A stretch of DNA of 21,471 nt. It comes from DATJFH01 sp035495815 (GTDB lineage: Bacteria; Acidobacteriota; Terriglobia; Bryobacterales; Bryobacteraceae). Below, piece after piece: positions 14,717 to 21,471 of this stretch. The DNA lies in assembly GCA_035495815.1 (NCBI GenBank), contig DATJFH010000329.1, forward strand, positions 1 to 21,471. The letters run 5' to 3'. The notes beneath the pieces are model-generated. The model saw nothing but the letters and a program-made list of their open reading frames with translations, did no database searches and was not told where the DNA came from. Numbering within the stretch: the first letter of the stretch is position 1; every line of letters starts with the position of its first letter. The translations under genes were made by a program, and so were the position numbers.

Positions 14717-15937
14717 ATGGATTCCGGACGAAGACATTTTCTGCAAGCTGTGGCAATGGGCGCTTCGACGGCAAAATACGCCTTCCCTGCGAACGACACC
14801 GTGAGTATCGGCTGCATTGGAACGGGCGGCAGGGCGCAGGCGCTGATGAAAAACCTGGAGGCGGTCAAGGGCGGGCGGATCACGGCCGTCTGCGACGTCT
14901 GGGACGAGAACCTGGCGAAGGCCAGGCAAATCGCCGGCGCGCAGACTTTCTCGAGCAAGGACTATCGCGCGATTCTCGAACGTAAGGACATCGACGCCGT
15001 ACTGATCGGGGCGCCCGACCATCAGCACGTGCCGTTGACGGTGGCCGCCTGCGAGGCGGGCAAGGACGTGTATGTCGAGAAGCCGCTGACGCACCAGATG
15101 TCCGAAGGCCGGGTAATTCTGGATGCGCAGAAGCGGAGCGGTCGCATCATTCAGGTCGGGATGCAGCAGCGCAGCATGCCGCATATCCAAAAAGGTTACG
15201 AGATCGTCAGGTCGGGGAAGATCGGCAAGGTGTTCAAGGTCCACCTGACGTGGAACCGGAATCAGCCGCGCTGGGAGCGCGTAAACTACAACATCGCGCC
15301 CGGGACGGTGGACTGGAAGACCTGGCTCGGGAGCGCTCCCGCCCAGCCGTTCGATGACTACAAGTTCCGGCAGTGGCGCTGGTTCTGGGATTTCGGCGGC
15401 GGCATCTTCACCGACCTGATGGTGCACTGGATCGACGTGGTGCACTGGTACCTCGATCTTGATCACCCTCAGGAGGCGAACAGCATCGGCGACATGTTTG
15501 TCGCCAAGGACGTGTGGCAAACGCCCGACACCGTGCAGACGCTGCTGCGCTATCCGGAAAAACAGGTGCAGGCGTATTTCGAGGGCACGTTCGTGAACGC
15601 GCGGAACGGGGCGATGCTGGAATTCATGGGCACGGAAGGGACGCTCTACATCGACCGGGGCCGGTACGAGCTCACGCCCGACATCCGGAAACCCTTCGGC
15701 AGTCCGCCTCAGCCGGGCAAATTTCCATACAGTGAGTGGGTATTGGGCGAGGGGCCGCGAGGCGCGGATTTTTACACGAATCCCAACGGAGAACTGCTGC
15801 ATTTGCAGGCCTGGCTCGATGCCGTGCGGTCGCGCCGGCAGCCGAACGCGCCGGTCGAAGCCGGAGTCAGCGCGGCGTCGGCGGCGCATCTGGCGAATCA
15901 ATCGCTGCGGGAAGGCAAGGTCGCTCGCTACGCTTAG
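14717..15937 (+). CDS. Tat-exported Gfo/Idh/MocA-family oxidoreductase
   Basis: 406 aa. ATG 14717 is preceded by AGGTGA five bases upstream; the in-frame GTG at 14708 is rejected because the ribosome-binding site covers it. The N-terminus SGRRHFLQAVAMGAS is a twin-arginine signal, so it is exported with its NAD(P) already bound. The Rossmann motif is GCIGTGGR (32-39), with Asp60 at the end of beta 2 (TAVCDVW), and EKPLTH (121-126) carries the conserved catalytic-region lysine. The C-terminal domain has GGIFTDLMVHWIDVVHWYL. The family oxidises or reduces sugar hydroxyls; glycosidase-like members also exist. Together with the mutarotase-like neighbour this suggests periplasmic sugar conversion. 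Confidence 0.92.
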   Translation: MDSGRRHFLQAVAMGASTAKYAFPANDTVSIGCIGTGGRAQALMKNLEAVKGGRITAVCDVWDENLAKARQIAGAQTFSSKDYRAILERKDIDAVLIGAPDHQHVPLTVAACEAGKDVYVEKPLTHQMSEGRVILDAQKRSGRIIQVGMQQRSMPHIQKGYEIVRSGKIGKVFKVHLTWNRNQPRWERVNYNIAPGTVDWKTWLGSAPAQPFDDYKFRQWRWFWDFGGGIFTDLMVHWIDVVHWYLDLDHPQEANSIGDMFVAKDVWQTPDTVQTLLRYPEKQVQAYFEGTFVNARNGAMLEFMGTEGTLYIDRGRYELTPDIRKPFGSPPQPGKFPYSEWVLGEGPRGADFYTNPNGELLHLQAWLDAVRSRRQPNAPVEAGVSAASAAHLANQSLREGKVARYA

Positions 15938-15955
15938 CGCCGACCGCGCCTGAAG

Positions 15956-16171
15956 ATGGGGACTTACATGGTGTTCATCAGCTACTGGCTGGCGTCACAA
16001 GGCCTGTCGGCGGATCTGCTGACGGGACCGGGCGATCCGCAGGTGGTCCACAATTACCGGAATGTGATCGCGCCGATTCTTTCGCGGCATGGAACGGGCA
16101 AGCGGATGCGCACCGTTTTTCCTGATTTCGATCTGTCGCCGGTCGAGCTGTACGGCCTGGCTCCCGCGTGA
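15956..16171 (+). CDS. Small ORF of unknown function, possibly a gene remnant
   Basis: 71 aa, 18 bp after the oxidoreductase. Its start region overlaps no strong ribosome-binding site. The peptide has a hydrophobic start (YMVFISYWLAS) and a DPQVVHNYRNVIAPILSRHG helix, followed by a C-terminal YGLAPA. It resembles the small DUF1330-like stand-alone domains only vaguely. It ends 3 bp before the convergent tssK stop. It may be a real short gene or a truncated fragment. Confidence 0.4.
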   Translation: MGTYMVFISYWLASQGLSADLLTGPGDPQVVHNYRNVIAPILSRHGTGKRMRTVFPDFDLSPVELYGLAPA

Positions 16172-16174
16172 GCT

Positions 16175-17530
16175 TTATCCCGCCGTCGACAGAAGGATGA
16201 TCAGCTCCAGCTGTGGGTTTGGAAAATCACCGGGGACGTAAGCCGCGAAGTTGCGGGCTCGTCCAATCGCTTCCCAGGCCACGCCGCCCTGGCTGAGGCT
16301 GAAATACTGATAGTTGAGCTTCAGCGGGATCGAGCCAGGCGGCGCCGGCACATGCGTCAGCGGCACTCCGGGCAGCGCCTGCCGAACCAGGTGCTCGATG
16401 TGGCTCGCGGAACATACTTTCACCAGCTGCGGCGTCTTGGCGATCAGATCGCCCTGATTCATTTCGGCGTTCACCGCAAGGTACATCCTGGTGTTCTTGA
16501 GATATTTCTCTTCCGTTATGGACGTGCCGTACACGGCCTGCTGTATCAGCTTCAGCGGCAGCGACACATAGTTGCTGGGCACCACCGTCTCGAGCAGCAG
16601 GCGCAATTTCTCGTCAAGATCGGCAAAGCAGAACGAGAGGCCGTCATGCTCGTACGATGGCAGATCGCGCGGATGGATTTCGCTCGAGAAGGTAGTGAGC
16701 GATCCGGCCAGCGTCCGCATCGAGCTGAAGAGGCGCTCCGGATGGCACTTCTTCGCTTCGAAAATATGATTCAGCGTAGGGAAGTTGGAGTTGATGGTGT
16801 GGAGCAGCCAGAAATTGGCGATGTCCGACGCGGTGAAATCGGCCAGGCTCTGGTTTTTCTGGCGGCGTCCGCCGGAGAGCTGGCTGCTCTTGGCGGACAG
16901 GATCTCGATCAGGCGGCGCAGCATGGAAACCAGGTATTCGCTGGCGCTGTAATCAAGCAGCGGCGGCACGAAATAGGGATCGGCCTGGAAGATCCCGGCG
17001 GGAGTGCGCTTCACGCGGGCGATGGGAAGCGCGGTCACGCCTTCCCGAACTTCGCCGGCAGCCAGTAGGCGGAAGTTCTTGCGCGCCACCTGGACCGGCT
17101 TCTCCGACTGGCCGGAATTCTCGTCGCGGAGCAGGGCGACTTCGGAGCGGTAGCGGGTATCCGCGACGAGCTGGGAAGCCGACACATTCAGGCCCCGCTC
17201 GCGCAGGGTGGGAATGCCGAGGAATACATCGAGGGTGTCGCGGTCCACTTCAAAGCTCTCGGCCAGCTGCTTCGGCGGCGGTCCGGGGTCGGAAGCAGGG
17301 ATGTCGAACAGCAGCCCGTCCTGCAGAATGCCGCTGGCGCTGGAAATGGACAGGACACCGGAAGAAAGCGCTTCGTGATCGATTTGCAGATGTTGAAATC
17401 CCCACGGGCGGAAATTGAGAGCTTCCATCTGGAAGCGCAGCGTGTTCTCGATGAACCGATCCTGGATCTGCAGGTGTTGTGGAGTGAGGAAGGTGCCCTT
17501 CGACCAGATCACCGGCTGCAGTTGACTCAT
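16175..17530 (-). CDS. tssK: Type VI secretion baseplate protein TssK
   Basis: 451 aa, the normal length of TssK. The N-terminal signature VIWSKGTFLTPQHLQIQDRF (7-26) is the shoulder-domain motif of the family, followed by the LRFQMEALNFRPWGFQHLQ segment, an alpha-helical middle (ASDIANFWLLHTINSNFPTL) and a C-terminal head with LPGVPLTHVPAPPGSIPLKL and a terminal LELIILLSTAG. TssK trimers link the baseplate wedges to the inner-membrane complex of the type VI injection system. Start ATG 17530 has only a weak GGTG ribosome-binding site. It stands alone: no tssF, tssG, tssL or vipA/B neighbours are visible. The rest of the system may be elsewhere in the genome, or lost. Confidence 0.93.
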   Translation of the reverse strand: MSQLQPVIWSKGTFLTPQHLQIQDRFIENTLRFQMEALNFRPWGFQHLQIDHEALSSGVLSISSASGILQDGLLFDIPASDPGPPPKQLAESFEVDRDTLDVFLGIPTLRERGLNVSASQLVADTRYRSEVALLRDENSGQSEKPVQVARKNFRLLAAGEVREGVTALPIARVKRTPAGIFQADPYFVPPLLDYSASEYLVSMLRRLIEILSAKSSQLSGGRRQKNQSLADFTASDIANFWLLHTINSNFPTLNHIFEAKKCHPERLFSSMRTLAGSLTTFSSEIHPRDLPSYEHDGLSFCFADLDEKLRLLLETVVPSNYVSLPLKLIQQAVYGTSITEEKYLKNTRMYLAVNAEMNQGDLIAKTPQLVKVCSASHIEHLVRQALPGVPLTHVPAPPGSIPLKLNYQYFSLSQGGVAWEAIGRARNFAAYVPGDFPNPQLELIILLSTAG

Positions 17531-17594
17531 ATAGCACCAAAGTTATCAGGAGAAACGGCTGTGCGCAAAGCTGGGCTTGAAACGCGATAGTACA

Positions 17595-18776
17595 ATGTTA
17601 CCCCTGACCGGGCACACTATTTCCGGAACGGCCTACCGCGCCCGAGACATGGAGTTGGCCGGTTTGTCGCGGTGAGAGTGATGGCTTCGAGCGTCGGCGA
17701 TAAAGAGCGGAAGCGCCGTTTCCTTCACGAGGCGCGAGCGGCTTCGGCGCTGAAACACCCGAACATCGTCACGATTCACGAAGTCGTGCATAGTGGCAGC
17801 GGCCCGGCCCGGATTACGGGCAGGCAGATCGCAGCCGCGCTGGGCGCCGCACACCAGGCGAGGATCATCCACTGCAACGTAAAGCCCGCCAACATTCTGG
17901 TGACCCGTTCCGGCTTGTTCAAGGTAGTGGACTTCGGCCTGGCCAAAGCGACTCATGCCACGTTAAAGACGGATGGTATCACGGAGTCGATAGCGGATCC
18001 GGTAACCCGGCAAGGCTTTCCGGAAGCCAGCCGTTCCGCGGCGATTCGCAGCTCTCGACCCTGCTGGCGATCCTGCGCGATCCGCTGCCACCGATTGACG
18101 TCTTCGGCGGCTGCTCGAGACCGCCACGGCCAAGAAGAGCGACCGAAACCGCCGGCCGCCCTATCAGACATTAGTTTTTGTCCCCGGCTCGGGGCCTCTC
18201 AGGTTTGGACCTCCGCGGCTCTACAGAACAGGATTCCATAGACTTCATCCTCCGCAGCGGAAGGGCGATCCTCTACCCCTGCTAAGGGACAGTATGAGCG
18301 GTCGTCGGAGCAGCGCCTGCTGGGCCTCCAGCTCCGAACGAATACCATTCAGCAGGTACAGGACGTACAGCGCAGCGTAGATTATCTGCCGAGCCGCAAG
18401 GACATCGACTCGAGCCGCCTCGGATTTGCCGGATTGAGTTTCGGCGGGCAGTTCGCCAACCTGCCCTTAGCGATCGATTCCCGGTTCAAGGCTGCGGTGC
18501 TCGTGATTGGAGGGTACGTCGGCGGTTCCCCGGAAACGGATCGTGTCCACTACCTGCCCAGGGTGCGCGTACCTGTATTGCTGCTCAACGGCCGTTACGA
18601 CTTTACCTTCCGCTGGAGACTTCGCAGAAGGTGTTCGTAGAGCTGATGGGAACGCCGGCGAAGAACAAGCGATCCGTGGTGTACGAAACCGGTCACGGCT
18701 TGAGCGCCGTGCGCAGCGAACGGATTCGTGAAACTCTCGATTGGCTGGACAAATACCTGGGGCCGTATCCAAATGA
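17595..18776 (+). pseudogene. Broken Ser/Thr kinase with dienelactone-hydrolase-like domain
   Basis: The remnant reads in several frames. It starts MLPLTGHTISGTAYRARDMEL, shifts frame at about 17650 into RFVAVRVMASS and the alpha-C region FLHEARAASALKHPNIVTIHE, then has a deletion removing the kinase hinge. The catalytic loop is HCNVKPAN in place of HRDLKPAN, so the catalytic Asp is lost, and the VAIK lysine is Arg; DFGLAK survives. Another frame holds GDSQLSTLLAILRDPLPPID (from 18040). The hydrolase domain follows with DFILRSGRAILYP broken by stops, then SVDYLPSRKDIDSSRLGF, nucleophile motif GLSFGG, RYDFTF and, after a further shift at about 18613, VYETGHGL and TLDWLDKYLG. Intact versions of this fusion are common in acidobacterial genomes, as I recall. 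Clearly non-functional. Confidence 0.9.
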
Positions 18777-18797
18777 CGGCCATCCGCCTGCTCCAGA

Positions 18798-21047
18798 TCA
18801 CTCACCCGACGCAAGCGTGACCCTGAAGGTCCGGCCCCGCGCGTTGCGCACATTCACCGATAACCGGATTGACGGGGTGAGGCGATCCACCGTCACTCCT
18901 TCGTCGCTCGAAATCACGGCTGAAGCCGAGCCTTCGACGTCCACATGCAGAATGCCGTTGTTGGCCTGCGTCGGATCGGAGACGGCGATGTGGATCTCCG
19001 CGCCAGCCGCATGCGTCACAACGGAAGCCACGCCGTCGCTGGTGATGCCCGCGGCGGTCCTGCTGCCGGCGGTCCAAAAATTCGCGGCCCGGATACCGAC
19101 ACCGGCGTGCGTCACAGCCTGCACATCGGCGTCATTCTGGACGATCTGCACAGCCGGCGACGACGCATAGCCGGCAATCTCGGCGGCGGTTTTCCCGGGC
19201 AGGACCAGATAGGCGTATTTAGCGCCGGCAGGCATGATGCCGTGATCGAACCAGAGCGTCAGATACCGCGCCGACAGGCTGGTGGCGGGCCCGCCGCCGT
19301 TGATGTCGCGCCACGCTCCTGTTCGCGCGATTGCGGCGGACTGCGGCATGCCGTCGGGAAAGTAGTATCCGATGTTGGCCACGTACGCCCAGGCGCCCGC
19401 CGGATCCGCGGTAAAGAGGGGATCCCCGGTCAGGCGGCGATTCTCGACGATGGTCTCCACGTTCCTGCCGTCGGCCGTGCTGCGAATGTCAGCGCCGAGC
19501 GCGACCATCTCATCGTCAAACAGGAACCATGACTTCTTCGCGCTCAACTGGCGTCCGTCTGGCGAAAGCTGCATCATCACGGCGCTGTAGCCGTCGAGCG
19601 ACACGCCGCCGACCGCGCTGCTGCCGCCGGTCTGGCTCTGGCGCGCAGTGGATCCAGCCACGACGGTGGTTCCCGGCAGGCGCTGCGGATCGACCGTGGG
19701 CCAGAACGAATCGGCGAACTGCAGCAGGTCGCCAGTGTAGAGATACGTCATGCCGTCTCCCGTGTGCCACCCGCGGAGATTCTCGTTGTTGATACTTTCG
19801 TAGTTGTAGACGCGCGAGGAGTGCACGGCAATGGCCGCGGCCCAATTCGGGCGCAGGTGCACAGCGCGGTCCATGGAAGCGAACACGTAACTGGCCCACG
19901 GCGGTTCGGCCGGCGCAATGGACTCGTCGCCGATGATGCGCCGGGCTTCACCGATCAAGTCGAAGGCCAGGTTCGAAGCGAAGTCGCGCGTCGTGTCCTG
20001 CTGGAGCCAGAGCTTGATGGACCGGCGCAAAGCGTCGGCTTCGACCGGCTGGGCGAATTGTGTAATGCGCAGCACGGCGCTGATGACGCTATGTCCGATG
20101 CCGTGGTCGGGCGAGCTGTTCCGGGAAACGGCCCGCCCACGGACGGTGTCCATCATGGCGCCCTTATAAATCAGCGGCGAAAAGGATTCCGTGGCCCAGC
20201 GCAGGACGTTGTCGCGACCGGGATCGGTAACATCGAACTCGGAGCCGTTGAGCAGATAAAGCAGGTCCGCGATGTCACCGAGCAGGACCAAGCCGTAACT
20301 TCCGGTGTATGGGTGGCGGGTGTGCTGAATGAACGAGCCATCGACGTAAAAGCCGTCGCCCGAGGTGACGTACGCGAAGACGGGGCTGAGCAGATTGACC
20401 CCCAGCCGGATCTTCTGAGCGTCCCGGACCAGGATTCCGCGCAAAATCGCGATCTTGCATTTATCGGCCCGGTTGGCCCCGGTCGAGACGGTGTTGACGA
20501 TCATGATGGCCGGATTCGAATCGAACCGTTCGATGGCGGCCATGTAGCGCGCCAGTTCATCCGGGGTCAAGTGGTCATAGATAAGAATCGCGATATCGGC
20601 GAGGATGGCCGGCGTACCGATCTCCCAATCCCACCAGTTGTCGTACTCCTGCGCCACGCGGGCATGGTAGCGATTGGCGTCGAGCCAGTTGAGCGCGGAG
20701 CGGATATCGGCGAGGAGGTCTGGGTCCTGATAGTATGACTGGCCAGGCGTGGCCCAGCCCAGCGCCAGTGTGCGCACCCGGCTGTAATTGCTGCTGATGT
20801 GGGCTGAGATGGCGCCGCTGGCGATGTCGGTCCACAGCGCTCTGCGGCCGGCGTCTTTCTGGAGCGAAGCCCAGTTGGTGCGGGCGGACGATTCGATGGA
20901 GGTGAGGCGTGAGCGAACCTGCGCGATCGTCGTATCCGGGGAGCCGCCCCCGTTGAGGATATTGCGCCAACGGAGCCTTAGGTCGTCGAAGGTGTCCGCG
21001 GCGCAAAGGGCGGGAAGGACGGCCAGAGTTACGAGCAGCTTCATCAT
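18798..21047 (-). CDS. Polysaccharide lyase family 8 (hyaluronate/chondroitin/xanthan lyase type)
   Basis: 749 aa. Signal peptide residues 1-16 (MMKLLVTLAVLPALCAA). The first part is the alpha/alpha-toroid of PL8, with NWWDWEIGTP (137-146) lining the cleft, TGANRADKC (189-197, catalytic Asn192), DGSFIQHTRHPYTGSYG (236-252, catalytic His242 and Tyr251) and VRGRAVSR (302-309, Arg pair). Beta-sandwich domains follow from about 430 (WLF-type segments such as KKSWFLFDDEMVALGA) to the C-terminus. These lyases cut uronic-acid polysaccharides by beta-elimination outside the cell. The exact polymer is not decided by the sequence. The ATG at 21047 overlaps the upstream zinc-ribbon gene stop by ATGA; a second ATG at 21044 is possible. 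Confidence 0.93.
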   Translation of the reverse strand: MMKLLVTLAVLPALCAADTFDDLRLRWRNILNGGGSPDTTIAQVRSRLTSIESSARTNWASLQKDAGRRALWTDIASGAISAHISSNYSRVRTLALGWATPGQSYYQDPDLLADIRSALNWLDANRYHARVAQEYDNWWDWEIGTPAILADIAILIYDHLTPDELARYMAAIERFDSNPAIMIVNTVSTGANRADKCKIAILRGILVRDAQKIRLGVNLLSPVFAYVTSGDGFYVDGSFIQHTRHPYTGSYGLVLLGDIADLLYLLNGSEFDVTDPGRDNVLRWATESFSPLIYKGAMMDTVRGRAVSRNSSPDHGIGHSVISAVLRITQFAQPVEADALRRSIKLWLQQDTTRDFASNLAFDLIGEARRIIGDESIAPAEPPWASYVFASMDRAVHLRPNWAAAIAVHSSRVYNYESINNENLRGWHTGDGMTYLYTGDLLQFADSFWPTVDPQRLPGTTVVAGSTARQSQTGGSSAVGGVSLDGYSAVMMQLSPDGRQLSAKKSWFLFDDEMVALGADIRSTADGRNVETIVENRRLTGDPLFTADPAGAWAYVANIGYYFPDGMPQSAAIARTGAWRDINGGGPATSLSARYLTLWFDHGIMPAGAKYAYLVLPGKTAAEIAGYASSPAVQIVQNDADVQAVTHAGVGIRAANFWTAGSRTAAGITSDGVASVVTHAAGAEIHIAVSDPTQANNGILHVDVEGSASAVISSDEGVTVDRLTPSIRLSVNVRNARGRTFRVTLASGE

Positions 21048-21295
21048 TCGGCAGGGTACCAATCGGAGTGGGCGGACCAGCCTGAGCACTTCAGGCACTG
21101 TGTGGATGTCCACCGGCGCAGGCATGCCGGGCACACGCCGCCGGTATCGAAGGTGTTCCAGGAGTGGCCGCAGGAACAGGACCAAAGGTCGTCTTTCGAT
21201 GGCGTCCAGGAACAGAGCGGGCAGCGAATGCCGGGACCGGTGGATCCAGGATCATTTGTAAGGTCCGGCTCTAGAATGCCGATAGGACCACTCAT
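21044..21295 (-). CDS. Small zinc-ribbon protein
   Basis: 83 aa with four cysteine pairs: CPLC (about 25-28), CSCG, CPAC and CLKC, spaced to bind two zinc ions. There is a Trp-rich middle (LWSCSCGHSWNTF) and a C-terminal WSAHSDWYP. No signal peptide, so probably cytoplasmic. Such ribbons act in nucleic-acid or protein contacts, but nothing identifies a partner. Start ATG 21295 has no clear ribosome-binding site. The stop TGA shares bases with the polysaccharide lyase start, so the two are co-translated. I recall similar microproteins beside unrelated acidobacterial genes, so the pairing need not be functional. Confidence 0.75.
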   Translation of the reverse strand: MSGPIGILEPDLTNDPGSTGPGIRCPLCSWTPSKDDLWSCSCGHSWNTFDTGGVCPACLRRWTSTQCLKCSGWSAHSDWYPAE

Positions 21296-21319
21296 TGGTA
21301 AATTTTAGCGCGGTACTGG

Positions 21320-21341
21320 GGTAGTGTTTCGGTAGTGTTTC
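21320..21341 (+). repeat. Perfect tandem 11-bp duplication
   Basis: GGTAGTGTTTC occurs twice without a gap (21320-21330 and 21331-21341), 25 bp upstream of the zinc-ribbon start. It could be a repeated regulator half-site spaced one helical turn apart, or a slippage product. Confidence 0.6.
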
Positions 21342-21414
21342 CGATTTTGTGTAAGTAGCGATTCTCCGCAGCTATATTCCGCCAGCCAGCCGCTGGCAAG
21401 CTTTCCTGATTTTA

Positions 21415-21471
21415 CGCTAGCAGGCCGGACCGGAGCGCCTGGGTTTGGCGCGTAGGGCCGGTCTTCTAGCG
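21415..21471. repeat. Nested inverted repeat at the window end
   Basis: CGCTAG (21415-21420) pairs with CTAGCG (21466-21471), GACCGG (21428-21433) with CCGGTC (21458-21463), and GCGCC (21435-21439) with GGCGC (21447-21451) around a 7-nt loop. Together they would form an interrupted 57-nt hairpin. The next gene lies beyond the window, so terminator, operator or repeat element cannot be separated. No T run follows in view. Confidence 0.5.

Noticed and set aside
16352..17068. 238-aa plus-strand frame within tssK
   Set aside because: It is antisense to a full-length, motif-supported tssK.
17672..18241. 189-aa open frame as a functional protein kinase
   Set aside because: The Lys and Asp catalytic residues and the hinge are missing, the frame leaves the kinase alignment near 18040, and hydrolase remnants follow in other frames.

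Overview
The window looks like a high-GC chromosomal segment of an acidobacterium, most likely from the Bryobacterales/Solibacter side of the phylum. That placement is inferred from gene style: a decayed kinase-hydrolase fusion of a type I associate with Acidobacteria, a Tat-exported Gfo/Idh/MocA oxidoreductase, an uncoupled PQQ dehydrogenase, and short interspersed repeats containing the string AAACGAACCCA. No rRNA or marker gene is present to prove it.

Layout. (1) 64-385 is a tRNA-Leu(UAA) gene split in the anticodon by a 233-nt group I intron, as in cyanobacteria and plastids. (2) 545-3035 holds two small exported proteins of unknown function on the minus strand. Between them is about 1.15 kb of apparently non-coding DNA with palindromes and a pair of 22-bp interspersed repeats. 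(3) 3249-11086 is a tightly packed six-gene plus-strand operon: two paralogous B12-binding-type radical SAM enzymes, two GNAT-like proteins, a membrane fusion of a PAP2-type phosphatase/transferase with a fatty-acid desaturase, and a GH3-family acyl-acid amido synthetase. The genes overlap or nearly touch, except for a 129-bp gap before the third. No single pathway that I know uses this set, and it is the best candidate here for an undescribed biosynthetic system, probably making a modified lipid or acyl-amide. (4) 11214-13690 is a minus-strand pair, a DUF4126-like membrane protein and a PQQ-dependent dehydrogenase, overlapping by ATGA. (5) 13734-15937 is a divergent plus-strand sugar-related pair, a mutarotase-like exported protein and a Tat-signal Gfo/Idh/MocA oxidoreductase, followed by a small ORF. 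(6) 16175-17530 is an isolated type VI secretion baseplate gene, tssK. (7) 17595-18776 is a frameshifted pseudogene of a Ser/Thr kinase fused to a dienelactone-hydrolase-like domain. (8) 18798-21295 is a minus-strand pair, a zinc-ribbon microprotein and an exported family-8 polysaccharide lyase. The window ends in a tandem 11-mer and a nested inverted repeat.

How the parts may fit together: the operon in (3) contains an acid-activating and conjugating enzyme (GH3), acyl-chain or headgroup chemistry (desaturase, PAP2), acyl-transfer candidates (GNATs) and radical C-H chemistry (radical SAM), so a lipid-like metabolite is the simplest reading. Regions (4), (5) and (8) suggest a periplasmic saccharide-degrading lifestyle. 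All functional calls come from motifs read by eye, with no database search.
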